In this document: piece after piece, positions 1 to 8,327 of the stretch
Numbering within the stretch: position 1 is the stretch's first letter
Layout: each line of letters starts with the position of its first letter
Assembly: GCA_013314755.1 (NCBI GenBank)
Contig: JABUFA010000003.1
Coordinates: 1-64,000, forward strand
DNA from: Chthonomonadia bacterium
GTDB lineage: Bacteria > Armatimonadota > HRBIN16
Length of the DNA stretch: 64,000 bases
Direction of reading: 5' to 3'
Notes under the pieces: model-generated
Databases searched by the model: none
The model's input: the letters and a program-made list of their open reading frames with translations, nothing else
What the model was told of the DNA's origin: nothing
Program-made: the position numbers and the translations under genes

Positions 1-286
1 CCCGCACAGCCAATTGGGGAGCGGAGAGGACTGGTGCAGCGATTTGCACCGTGAGGCTCAGGATGCATACCGTTGCGAGTGTACGCACAAACGGAAAGCG
101 TCTCAGCATCTTAAAGCACCCTCCTTTGTGTTTTATTGAGAAAGTGTCTTGGCTCTCCCAAACCCACTGCGGGAGCTGTGCTACATGTTTCGGATATAGT
201 ATAGCAGGTATGTTTATCAGAGCCAATAGATTTTGGGGTGTTTTGGAGAAATTTTTCGAAAAATCTTCCGTTCAGGGGAGGTTGAC
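1..286. other. non-coding stretch, nothing recognised
   Basis: No ORF here has a convincing ribosome binding site or protein-like composition. The two ORFs in the track (51-317 plus, 111-554 minus) run into the repeat that follows and look like chance frames. No RNA gene is recognised. Confidence 0.4.
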
Positions 287-497
287 GGCTCACCGGGAGG
301 CTCGCCCTCCAGTATGAGGATCGCCGCCTCTCCCCGCGTCGGGGAGAGGTTGGGAGAGGGGTATCATCCATGGAGGGCGAGGCTCCTGCCGAGCCGGTTG
401 TTGACCTAACCCCCGGCACCTTCCCTGCGAGGGAAGGGGAGACTCGCCTCTCCCCACGTCGGGGTGAGGGCTGGCTCACCGGGAGATTCACCATCCA
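287..497. repeat. dispersed intergenic hairpin repeat, family 1 copy A
   Basis: Contains a perfect hairpin at 327-349 (CCTCTCCCC, 5-nt loop, GGGGAGAGG) and an imperfect second one at 447-469. Between and around them are the modules GGCTCACCGGGAGG and GGAGGGCGAGGCTCCTGCC. The same modules recur near 44.3 kb and 62.5 kb, always between genes. The repeat has no coding capacity that makes sense. Confidence 0.8.
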
Positions 498-580
498 GCT
501 GGACTCGACAGCACTGCAGGACAGAACCTCCCCCTCTGCGAATCCAGCGTACACATTAAGTCACTGGAGGCGCGTGGAGG

Positions 581-2443
581 ATGTTTATCCTGACCCTTTT
601 GCTGACGACTGTCCAGCCCGGTGTGGGGTGGTGGTGCACGCACGCCCTGCACAATGTGTTCCGCGACACGCCGCCGCCCGTTAGTGTTCAGCGTGAGGTG
701 CGGGTGTCCGCGGCACGCAATCAGTGGGTGGGAGCGCAGATTGTGCTGCGCCCAGCGGTGGATGAGCGAGTGGAGGGCGTGGAGTGCTCGCCCCTGCAGA
801 GGCAGGGAGGAAGAGGCACTATCCCAGCGTCCGCGTTCTGGTATGCGTTCGTGGAGTACCATCGCGTGGGGAAAAACTCAACGGCGACGCCCGAAGAGGA
901 ACTGGTGCGCAAAGCGCCTGCCGACTTCCCCGACGGTCTGCTGGAGCAGGAGGCGATAGACCTTCAGCCCGACCAGAACCAGCCGATATACGTGCAGTGG
1001 CGGATTCCCGACCGCACGCCTGCAGGAGAGTACCGCGGAACGGTCACCGTTCGCCTGCGAGGGGGCGCGATACAGGTTCCTGTGCGTCTTACCGTGTACG
1101 ACTTTGCCTTCCCTCAGCGACCGCGCCTGAAGGTCACCATCTGGATGAACGACGGTGCGCTGGCGAGGCATCACGGGGTGGAATATCTCTCGGAAGGGTT
1201 CTGGCAGGTGCTTCAGCGCACCGCTCGCCTGATGCGCCAGTATCACCAGAACACGATATGGACGCCGTGGTCGCTCACGCGGGCTACTCGCGGAGCGGAC
1301 GGCAAAGTGCGTTACGATTTCAGCCAGTTTGACCGCTGGGTGGAAACCTTCCTGCGGGAGGGCTTTGAAGTCATTGAACTGCACCACGTGGGCGGACGCG
1401 AGCATGGACAGTGGGAGGACAAAAACTTTGTGGCGTGGTCGCTGAGGTGCCGCAACGAGAGCTCGGGGCAGGATGAGTGGCTGCCTGTGGAAGAGTGGCT
1501 TCCTGCGCTTCAGGAGCACCTGCGCAAAAAGGGGTGGCTCAGTCGCACACTTCTGCATGTAGCGGACGAACCTATCGAGGTGAATGTGGATTCATGGAAA
1601 CAGCTTTCCGAGCGAGTGCATCGCCTTGCGCCCGACCTGCGCCGCATTGATGCCATCCACGTGCCCAATCTGGAAGGCTACTTAGAGGTGTGGGTGCCGC
1701 AACTGAACTTTTTAGCGCAGTGGTATGACCAGTTTCGGCGGGTGCAGGCACGCGGAGCGGAACTGTGGTTCTACGTGGCGTGGGTGCCGCAGGGGCAGTA
1801 CCCGAACCGCCTGATTGACTATCCGCTCATTAAAACGCGCATCATGCACTGGCTGAACCACCTGACCGAAACCACCGGCTTCCTGCACTGGGGATACAAT
1901 TTCTGGGATGCGCCGTTTGACCAGCAGCTGGCTCCGGGCGATAACTGGATTGTGTATGCTGGCAAAGAGGCGCCGCGAAGCAGTTTGCGTTACGAGGCGA
2001 TGCGCGAGGGCATTGAGGATTACGAGTACCTCTGCCTGCTGGAAGATTCCGCCCGACAGGTTGCGAAGAGGCTGAACCTGACGGACTTCGACGCGAAGGC
2101 TTGGGCGAAGGGCTATACCCGATTGGTCGCGCCCGGATACACCGATTACACCCGCGACCCCGGCAGGCTCTACGCGGTGAGGGACGCGGTTGCCCGTGCG
2201 ATAGAGTCTCTGCGACAGAGTGCGTTGCCCGTGCTGGCATGGCAAAAGGAGCGGGCGGGTGAAAATGTGACCATTGAGGGCGTTACTCTGCCCGGTGCGA
2301 AGGTCTCTGCAGGCAGTACCAGCGTCACGGCGGACGGAAAGGGCAGGTTCACGCTGAGAGTATCTGGCGTAAAGGGCAATTTGATTACGGTAGAGGCACA
2401 GCGACTCAGAACGCGAAACCGCCTGCCGGTTGCCGTGCCATAG
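581..2443 (+). CDS. DUF4091 domain-containing exported protein (glycoside-hydrolase-like)
   Basis: 620 aa. The N-terminus (MFILTLLLTTVQPG) is a short hydrophobic signal-like segment. It is followed by beta-rich regions and a segment (about residues 145-175) typical of the beta-domain before DUF4091 (AGEYRGTVTVRLRGG, then VYDFAFP). The central part resembles a TIM-barrel-like glycosidase core, and the C-terminal DUF4091 signature MREGIEDYEYLCLLE is near residue 470. A last ~60 aa looks like a small beta-sandwich. The family is abundant in carbohydrate-degrading bacteria but its substrate is mostly unknown. GGAGG lies 10 nt before the ATG. A second, larger DUF4091 protein is encoded at 30.9-33.9 kb. 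Its function as a glycosidase is an inference. Confidence 0.8.
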   Translation: MFILTLLLTTVQPGVGWWCTHALHNVFRDTPPPVSVQREVRVSAARNQWVGAQIVLRPAVDERVEGVECSPLQRQGGRGTIPASAFWYAFVEYHRVGKNSTATPEEELVRKAPADFPDGLLEQEAIDLQPDQNQPIYVQWRIPDRTPAGEYRGTVTVRLRGGAIQVPVRLTVYDFAFPQRPRLKVTIWMNDGALARHHGVEYLSEGFWQVLQRTARLMRQYHQNTIWTPWSLTRATRGADGKVRYDFSQFDRWVETFLREGFEVIELHHVGGREHGQWEDKNFVAWSLRCRNESSGQDEWLPVEEWLPALQEHLRKKGWLSRTLLHVADEPIEVNVDSWKQLSERVHRLAPDLRRIDAIHVPNLEGYLEVWVPQLNFLAQWYDQFRRVQARGAELWFYVAWVPQGQYPNRLIDYPLIKTRIMHWLNHLTETTGFLHWGYNFWDAPFDQQLAPGDNWIVYAGKEAPRSSLRYEAMREGIEDYEYLCLLEDSARQVAKRLNLTDFDAKAWAKGYTRLVAPGYTDYTRDPGRLYAVRDAVARAIESLRQSALPVLAWQKERAGENVTIEGVTLPGAKVSAGSTSVTADGKGRFTLRVSGVKGNLITVEAQRLRTRNRLPVAVP

Positions 2444-2448
2444 CCGGC

Positions 2449-4164
2449 TTACGCCGCTTCCAGCGCGTCCAGAAGCGGTGCGTTCGAGGAGATAAACGCC
2501 TTGGCAGTGACCTCTTCCAGGGTGGTAATGCCCTGTATCGCTTTCTCAATGCCGTCCTGTGACATGGGCACCATGCCCTTGCGCAGGGCGGCATCCATTA
2601 TCTGGGTGCTGGGGACACGCTGAACGGTCAGCGTGCGGATTTCATCGTCCACGACAAGGATTTCATGCACGCTGATGCGCCCCATGTAACCACGCCCGCC
2701 ACATGCAGGACAGCCCGCGCCTCGGTACAGCTTCTCCACGGGGCGCCCGATAACCCGGATTTCCGCCATAGAGGGTTCATACTCCTGTTTGCAGTGTGGG
2801 CAGATGACGCGTACCAGCCGCTGCGCCACCACTCCTATCAGCGACGAGCTGATGAGGAACGGCTCCACGCCCATATCCATCAGGCGCGGAATTGCGCTCA
2901 CCGCGTCGTTGGTGTGGAGGGTAGAGAGCACCAGGTGTCCGGTCATTGCCGCGCGACAGGCGATTTCGGCGGTTTCCTGGTCGCGGATTTCGCCGACCAG
3001 CACCACGTCGGGGTCCTGGCGCAGGATAGCACGCAACTGCGCCGCGAAAGTCAGCCCCGCTTTCTCATTCACATTGGACTGGTTGATGCCTTCCAGCTCG
3101 TACTCCACCGGATCCTCGCAGGTGATGATGTTCCGGGTTTCAGATTGAATCTCGCGCAGGGCGGCATACAGTGTGGTGGTCTTGCCGGAGCCTGTGGGAC
3201 CGGTGACCAGAATGATGCCGTTCGGTTGCTGGAGCAGCCAGCGGAAGGTTGCGAGGTTGCGCGGCGAGAAGCCCAGTTCGTCCAGCCGGCGGATGTTACG
3301 GTCGCGGTCCAGCACGCGCATCACCACCCGCTCGCCGTACTGGATGGGCAGAGTGGAAACGCGCAGGTCTATCTGTCTGCCCTCCACTTTGATGGTGATG
3401 CGTCCGTCCTGCGGGATGCGCCGTTCTGCGATGTCCATATCCGCCATGACCTTGATACGCGAGATGCACGCAGCCATCAGCTGGCGGGGAATATTGCGCA
3501 CGCGCTGCAGTTCGCCGTCGACGCGATAGCGCACCTCCATATGCGTCCTGCGGGGTTCCAGGTGCACATCGCTGGCACGTCCGTTGACCGCCTCCAGCAG
3601 TAACAGGTTCACCAGCCGTACCACCGGAGCGTCTTCTACGGCTCGGCGGAGGTCTTCCAGGTTCTCTTGCTCGCCTTCGTCGCTTGCTTCTGCACCCGAA
3701 ATCACGTCATCCAGTGATTCGGAGGCGGCGACTGTTGCGTTGTAGTGGAAATCAAGGGCTTTCAGCAGGTCTTCAGGGTTGGTATACACCACTTTGATAT
3801 ACATTCCTGTGTGGCGTTGCAGGACGTCAACGGCGTCCACGTCCAGCGGGTTCATCATCGCCACAATCAGCCGATTGTCTTCGGTACGCAGGGGCAGCGC
3901 TCTGAGCGTTTTCGCCATGTTGGCAGGTACTCGGACAATGGCTTCGGGGTCGATGTCCTCGATAGAGATTTTCTCATAGTCCACGTCGTATTGTTCTGCC
4001 TGCGCTTCGGCAAGCTGGTCGGCGTTGATGTAGCCGAGGCGTATCAGTACCTCGCCCAGCAAGCCACCGTTCTGCTGTTGCTCCCGCAGGGCTTCCTCCA
4101 GCTGCGCCAGGTCGATATATCCGAGGTCTACCAGTATCTCGCCAAGTTTGCGCCTGCCATACAT
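2449..4164 (-). CDS. pilB: type IV pilus / type II secretion assembly ATPase (PilB/GspE family)
   Basis: 571 aa, the usual length. N-terminal MshEN-type modules are seen as two tandem copies of an LGEILVDLGYI / LGEVLIRLGYI motif (residues 7-50). The ATPase core has Walker A GPTGSGKTTTLYAAL (about residue 321), an Asp box (ITCEDPVEYELEG), Walker B (PDVVLVGEIRDQETAE) and the His box (GHLVLSTLHTND). A zinc-binding pair CPHC ... CPACGGRGYMGR is present towards the C-terminus. It should energise extension of a type IV pilus or pseudopilus at the inner membrane. The prepilin-like protein at 34.3 kb is a plausible client. No pilC, pilM-Q or pilT is next to it, so the rest of the machine is elsewhere. 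Confidence 0.95.
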   Translation of the reverse strand: MYGRRKLGEILVDLGYIDLAQLEEALREQQQNGGLLGEVLIRLGYINADQLAEAQAEQYDVDYEKISIEDIDPEAIVRVPANMAKTLRALPLRTEDNRLIVAMMNPLDVDAVDVLQRHTGMYIKVVYTNPEDLLKALDFHYNATVAASESLDDVISGAEASDEGEQENLEDLRRAVEDAPVVRLVNLLLLEAVNGRASDVHLEPRRTHMEVRYRVDGELQRVRNIPRQLMAACISRIKVMADMDIAERRIPQDGRITIKVEGRQIDLRVSTLPIQYGERVVMRVLDRDRNIRRLDELGFSPRNLATFRWLLQQPNGIILVTGPTGSGKTTTLYAALREIQSETRNIITCEDPVEYELEGINQSNVNEKAGLTFAAQLRAILRQDPDVVLVGEIRDQETAEIACRAAMTGHLVLSTLHTNDAVSAIPRLMDMGVEPFLISSSLIGVVAQRLVRVICPHCKQEYEPSMAEIRVIGRPVEKLYRGAGCPACGGRGYMGRISVHEILVVDDEIRTLTVQRVPSTQIMDAALRKGMVPMSQDGIEKAIQGITTLEEVTAKAFISSNAPLLDALEAA

Positions 4165-4190
4165 ATTGACTGCCTCTCAACGCGCGTTCC

Positions 4191-4260
4191 TGTCATCTTG
4201 AGAGGTGTAAAGAAGGGCAGGAATTCTTCGCTTCGCCCAGAATGACAATCAGAATGACAG
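4191..4260. repeat. dispersed TGTCAT...AATGACA inverted repeat, family 3
   Basis: On the minus strand it reads CTGTCATTCTGATTGTCATTCTGGGCGAAGCGAAGAATTCC and then an inverted end (AAGATGACAGG). The palindromic core GAATTCTTCGCTTCGCCCAG with flanking (A)ATGACA is a kind of intergenic repeat met in many unrelated bacterial genomes. Only one copy is in the window. Confidence 0.5.
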
Positions 4261-4375
4261 TACCGCCTGCTATACCGCGTCACAGCGGGCAACCGCGGCG
4301 GGCTGCCCGTGCCGCGTTGCCTTCCGTACAATTATCGGCACAGAGGAACGTTACACTATAGAGGAGGAGCAGGGG

Positions 4376-4972
4376 CTACAGTTCCCGCCGCCATTCGAGG
4401 GCAGAAATGAGTGTTGCCTGGTCGGCATAGTCCAGGTCGCCGCCGACGGGCATTCCGTGTGCTAGCTGCGTGACGCGGATTCCGAGCGGCTTGATCAGGC
4501 GCGAGAGGTACAGCGCGGTGGCGTCTCCTTCAATGGTGGGGTTCATCGCGATGATGACCTCTTTGACGTGCCCCGATTGCAATCGCTGAAGCAGTTCCCG
4601 CACACGCAGTTGCTCGGCGCCCACGCCATCCATCGGCGAGATGACGCCCTGCAGGACGTGGTACAGCCCGCGATACTCCTGGGTGCGCTCAATCGCCATC
4701 AGGTCGCGCACATCTGCCACCACACACAGCACCGAGGCATCGCGCGAGGGGTTGCGACAGATGGGGCATACTTCCTCGTCGGTGAAGTTGAAGCACTGTT
4801 TGCACGTCGTGATGCGCTCTTTCACCTCCAGTATCGCTTCCGCCAGCGTGCGCGCCTCCTCTTCGGGCATGCGCAGGATATGAAATGCCATGCGCTGGGC
4901 GGACTTGGGTCCCACGCCGGGCATCTTTTCCAGTTCGCGAATCAGTTTTGCTAAGGGTCTGGCGTACTCCAT
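4376..4972 (-). CDS. recR: recombination mediator protein RecR
   Basis: 198 aa, the standard RecR length. It has a helix-hairpin-helix region (LEKMPGVGPKSAQRMAFH), a four-cysteine zinc finger (CKQCFNF...EVCPICRN, about residues 57-72), then a Toprim domain (LCVVADVRDLMAIERT) and the Walker-B-like C-terminal segment with VTQLAHGMPVGGDLDYAD. It acts with RecF/RecO to load RecA at gapped DNA. It starts 5 nt after the ybaB stop, as the last gene of the dnaX-ybaB-recR operon. Confidence 0.97.
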   Translation of the reverse strand: MEYARPLAKLIRELEKMPGVGPKSAQRMAFHILRMPEEEARTLAEAILEVKERITTCKQCFNFTDEEVCPICRNPSRDASVLCVVADVRDLMAIERTQEYRGLYHVLQGVISPMDGVGAEQLRVRELLQRLQSGHVKEVIIAMNPTIEGDATALYLSRLIKPLGIRVTQLAHGMPVGGDLDYADQATLISALEWRREL

Positions 4973-4977
4973 CGCGC

Positions 4978-5310
4978 TCAGAACAGGTTCCCCAGGTCAA
5001 GATTTGGCATTCCCGGAAGCGATGCCATGCGTTTGGCGGCTTCCGCCACTGCCTGCTCGCGGGCTTCATTCACAGCAGAGACAATCAGGTCCTGAAGCAT
5101 CTCCACGTCATTCGGGTCCACCACTATCGGGTTAATCTGGATGGAGATGAGTTCGCCTGTGCCGTCCACCACCGCTTTGACCACGCCGCCGCCCACAGAG
5201 GATTCCACTCGCAGGTTTTTCAGCTCTTCCTGCGCCTTTTGCATCTCCTGCATAGTCTGTTCCAGCATTCGCTGGAGGTCGCGCGGGTTCGCGCCAAAAG
5301 GATTACGCAT
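4978..5310 (-). CDS. ybaB: YbaB/EbfC family nucleoid-associated protein
   Basis: 110 aa. An N-terminal coiled-coil helix (LQRMLEQTMQEMQKAQEEL) precedes the compact beta-sheet core (VVKAVVDGTGELISIQINP) and a C-terminal helix (LIVSAVNEAREQA), which matches the family in length and order. These proteins form DNA-binding dimers that coat the nucleoid. Its position between dnaX and recR, with gaps of 2 and 5 nt, is the conserved arrangement found across bacteria. Confidence 0.95.
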   Translation of the reverse strand: MRNPFGANPRDLQRMLEQTMQEMQKAQEELKNLRVESSVGGGVVKAVVDGTGELISIQINPIVVDPNDVEMLQDLIVSAVNEAREQAVAEAAKRMASLPGMPNLDLGNLF

Positions 5311-5312
5311 TG

Positions 5313-6971
5313 CTAACCTCCTTCGATTTCAATATAGCCGTTGAAAGTCTGTGCCACTTCCTGCGCGTATTGTTCACCATCAATCGGTTCATTATCCTGT
5401 GTGTTTTTGTTCCCCGTCTGCGAGGCGTTCGCGCGATGCAGTTCACAGCGCAGGCTGACCGACCTGCCTCCCAGCACGCGCGAGATGGTCTGTTCCACAA
5501 ACTGGCGCCGTTTCTCTGACTGCATCTGCGAATAGGGGAACTCGTTCTGGAATCGCAGAACAATCACGTTCTCCCCCTCTATGCGCACTGGCGTTGCATC
5601 GCGCAAAACCTCTGCGCCGCCTCGGCTGCGTTCGGCTACCCGGGCGATAATCTGGTCCCATCGCCCCTGAACCAGCTTCAACAGGGCGAGGGCGTCCGCA
5701 TCCGTTTGCGTTGCGGTGGTGGAATCGGCGGGCATGGGGGCAGGCTCGCTCTCCGCCGGCTGGGTTGACGCTCCTGGCGCGGGAGACGGCGCCGGCTCCG
5801 GTTTTTTCACTTCCACGGGGGTGGGTTCCGACGGTGGAATACTCGCGGTCGGTTGTGTCTTTCGCGCTGGCTCGCTTTCCGCCTTCTCGTTCTTCGCGCT
5901 CGCTATCTGCACCATCGCCATGTCCAGCAGGATGCGCTGTTGCGGCACGTTGCGCAGTTGCGCTTGCGCGCGTACCAGAATGTCCAGCATCCTGCTTAGT
6001 GTGTCCGGGGTGAAGTGCTGCGCCTGTGCCCTCAGCGCGGCGAGGTCTGCTGTGGGCAGGCTTTCGTCCAGTGCCCCCACGCGCGCGTACAGCAGGTCGC
6101 GTACCCGCTGGGCGATGGCTTCCAGAATGGTGCGTACACTGCTTCCCCGGCGAATCATCTCGTCGGCTGCGCTCAGCGCTTTTGCCACGTCGCCCCGTGC
6201 GGCGGCATTAATTACGGCGCCAACCGCCTCCTCGTCTACGATGCCCAGCACCGAGCGCACGGTCTCGTAGTCCACGTGTCCATCCGCATAAGCCAGCACC
6301 TGCTCCAGCAGGCTCAGCGCATCGCGGAACGAACCATCTGCCGCGCGGGCGATTGCCTGAACGGCTTCTGGCTCGGCGGTCAAGCCCTCTCGTTCCAGCA
6401 CGGTGTTGATGCGCAGGATGAGGTCCTGCAGGGTGGCGCGGCGGAAGTCGAAGCGGATGCATCGCGAGCGGATAGTAATCGGCACGCGCTGAACCTCGGT
6501 GGTTGCCAGCACGAACACCACATGGGGCGGTGGCTCCTCCAGCGTTTTCAGCAGGGCGTCGAAGGCTTTGGTGGACAGGTCGTGCACCTCGTCGATAATG
6601 TACACCTTGTAGCGGGCTTGCTGGGGCATGTACTGCGCGTTCTCGATGATGGTTTCACGCACGTCATCGATGCCCGTCTCGGAGGCGGCATCCATCTCTA
6701 TCACGTCCACCGCCCTGCCTTCGCGGATAGCCACGCACATCGCACACCGGTTGCATGGGGTAGGGGTTGGACCTTGCTCGCAGTTCAGCGCCTTTGCCAG
6801 CAGGCGGGCGGTGGTGGTCTTGCCCGTGCCGCGCGGACCGCAGAACAGGTAAGCGTGGGCGACCTTCCCAGATCGGACGGCGTTCTGCAGGGTCTGCGTG
6901 ACGTGCAGCTGTCCGATGACGTCCTCAAACGTCTGCGAGCGGTATTTTCTATAGAGTGCGATGTGTGCCAT
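5313..6971 (-). CDS. dnaX: DNA polymerase III subunit gamma/tau
   Basis: 552 aa from MAHIALYRKYRSQTF; the track's earlier in-frame start adds eight unlikely residues. It has the Walker A GPRGTGKTTTARLLAKAL (about residues 44-61), a zinc finger of four cysteines (CEQG...CNRCAMC), Walker B (KVYIIDEVHDLS) and an SRC sensor motif (TIRSRCIRFDF). After the AAA+ and clamp-loader domains there is a Pro/Ala/Glu-rich linker (about 385-440) and a tau-like C-terminal domain. It is the clamp-loader motor at the replication fork. I see no obvious slippery heptamer giving a separate gamma form. It follows the hydrolase-like gene by 2 nt and precedes ybaB by 2 nt. Confidence 0.96.
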   Translation of the reverse strand: MAHIALYRKYRSQTFEDVIGQLHVTQTLQNAVRSGKVAHAYLFCGPRGTGKTTTARLLAKALNCEQGPTPTPCNRCAMCVAIREGRAVDVIEMDAASETGIDDVRETIIENAQYMPQQARYKVYIIDEVHDLSTKAFDALLKTLEEPPPHVVFVLATTEVQRVPITIRSRCIRFDFRRATLQDLILRINTVLEREGLTAEPEAVQAIARAADGSFRDALSLLEQVLAYADGHVDYETVRSVLGIVDEEAVGAVINAAARGDVAKALSAADEMIRRGSSVRTILEAIAQRVRDLLYARVGALDESLPTADLAALRAQAQHFTPDTLSRMLDILVRAQAQLRNVPQQRILLDMAMVQIASAKNEKAESEPARKTQPTASIPPSEPTPVEVKKPEPAPSPAPGASTQPAESEPAPMPADSTTATQTDADALALLKLVQGRWDQIIARVAERSRGGAEVLRDATPVRIEGENVIVLRFQNEFPYSQMQSEKRRQFVEQTISRVLGGRSVSLRCELHRANASQTGNKNTQDNEPIDGEQYAQEVAQTFNGYIEIEGG

Positions 6972-6973
6972 CG

Positions 6974-7993
6974 TTACAGGTTGGCAGAGAGCCACTCCTT
7001 CAGCGCGTCTATCAATCCGGGCGCGAGAGGAACCTGTGGATTCGTCAGGATGTCCTGGGTGTCGCCTGTCGGCGCCACCTTGAACGCATGAGCCGTGCCC
7101 GGGATTATTTTCAATGCCACTTTACTGTTTCCTGCGCTACGTGCTTGCTGGAACAGCAGTTCGCCGTCCTGTTTGGGCGACACCCGCCTGTCCATCTCGC
7201 CGTAAAGCAAGAGCACGGGGACCTTCACCGCCTTCAGCCGTGCTACCGGGTTTTCGAAGTAGAACTCCTGCAGGTAAGGGCGGTCGGGCATCATGAAATA
7301 GGGCGCGACGTCCTCGTGCAGAGGAGGCAGAGGCAAACGATAATACAGGGCGGCGATGCCGGCGTCAAAGTCTCCAAGCCGTTTCTGAATCTTGTCCGGC
7401 GAGAGTCCCTCACTGCGCCATCGCTGCTGGAGGTTCTCGCGCAGAATGATGGCAGGCGTGCGTCCGGGCGGGGCAAGGCATACCAGCACCTTTGGGGGGT
7501 TCGGCAGTTCGCCCGCCAGAGCCATACCAATCAAAGCGCCGTCCTCATAGCCCAGCACGCCCACCCGCTGGGGGTCAATCCCAGCCTGCTGGCGCAGGAA
7601 GTTATATGCGGCCACGGCGTCCAGCGCCATCTGCGTCAGAGAGGTGTTGTTCTGTTCCTCTTGGGGGAGCTGGCTGCCGCCGATGCCGCGCTTATCGTAG
7701 CGCAGGGTGGCGTAGCCCATCTGTGCCAGCCGTTGAGCCAGCTGGCGGTAGAGGTCGGTTTTCAGTCCGTCGCCGTTGCCGTTGCGATCCACCGAGCCGC
7801 TGCCCGGAATCATCAGCAGGGCAGGCGCCTGCGAAACGCCATCGGGTATGGTCAGTGTGCCTGCCAGCAGAACTTTTCCACTTAGGATACGTACCTCGCG
7901 CTCTTCCGCCCGGGCGAGCCATGCCGGCAGGAAGGCAAAGCACAGGCAAAAGAGCAGAAGCCGGTAACGTTTTATCGTACTTGTTCTGGACAT
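6974..7993 (-). CDS. alpha/beta-hydrolase-fold exported protein, nucleophile serine apparently missing
   Basis: 339 aa with an N-terminal signal peptide (LLLFCLCFAFLPAWLARA). It resembles the serine aminopeptidase S33/dienelactone hydrolase group: oxyanion region MIPGSGSVDRNGNG, RYDKRGIGGS, acid-residue region LLYGEMDRRV, and catalytic-His region PGTAHAF. At the nucleophile elbow, where G-x-S-x-G is expected, the sequence is GYEDG (in VGVLGYEDGALIG), so the serine is replaced by Glu. It may be inactive, or act with a carboxylate nucleophile. It sits between the SRP RNA gene and dnaX, and its stop is 2 nt from the dnaX start, so it is likely co-transcribed. Confidence 0.85.
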   Translation of the reverse strand: MSRTSTIKRYRLLLFCLCFAFLPAWLARAEEREVRILSGKVLLAGTLTIPDGVSQAPALLMIPGSGSVDRNGNGDGLKTDLYRQLAQRLAQMGYATLRYDKRGIGGSQLPQEEQNNTSLTQMALDAVAAYNFLRQQAGIDPQRVGVLGYEDGALIGMALAGELPNPPKVLVCLAPPGRTPAIILRENLQQRWRSEGLSPDKIQKRLGDFDAGIAALYYRLPLPPLHEDVAPYFMMPDRPYLQEFYFENPVARLKAVKVPVLLLYGEMDRRVSPKQDGELLFQQARSAGNSKVALKIIPGTAHAFKVAPTGDTQDILTNPQVPLAPGLIDALKEWLSANL

Positions 7994-8024
7994 GTTCGGG
8001 GAAACCAGTCACCACGTCAGTAAT

Positions 8025-8303
8025 AGAGTAGCCGTGCACCTGCCGTTGATGGACGCCTTCCGGGTGTCGACCTGCGCAGTTAACTCCGGCTGGGTAGGTC
8101 TGCGGCACACGGGGAACGTGCGGACCGTTGCTTCCTTCCGGACCTGGCGGGGTTGGCACGCCACCCGTTGCGCAGCGCCCAACCATCAACGCCACTTACG
8201 CAGGCACTGCCCACAAGACGCCACCGCGGGCAGGAGTTCACCCCCGCTATAGCGGATTGCGGGTACAGGGCACCGCTAGCTCCCCGGCTAGCACGGCTAC
8301 TCT
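8025..8303 (-). ncRNA. ffs: signal recognition particle RNA, long (Alu-containing) bacterial type
   Basis: The minus strand carries the SRP domain IV apical sequence AGGTCCGGAAGGAAGCAAC (GGAAGGAAGC at 8131-8140). The two ends pair perfectly: AGAGTAGCCGTG at the 5' end with CACGGCTACTCT at the 3' end. The 5' part (GTGCTAGCCGGGGAGCTAGC, then GGTGCCCTGTACCCGC) matches the Alu-domain start of Bacillus-type scRNA. At about 279 nt it is the long form, not the ~110-nt E. coli 4.5S form. It binds Ffh for co-translational membrane targeting. In Bacillus the scr gene also precedes dnaX-yaaK-recR, as here. Confidence 0.95.
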
Positions 8304-8309
8304 ATCACT

Positions 8310-8315
8310 ATTTTA
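8310..8315 (-). promoter_or_regulatory. candidate -10 box for the SRP RNA
   Basis: TAAAAT on the minus strand lies 6-7 nt upstream of the paired 5' end of the SRP RNA, the right distance for a -10 element. The matching -35 region is weak, so this is tentative. Confidence 0.3.
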
Positions 8316-8327
8316 ACACATGCAGGT

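Noticed and set aside
51-554. ORFs 51-317 (+) and 111-554 (-)
   Set aside because: They run into the hairpin repeat at 287-497, have no ribosome sites and show no protein-like composition.
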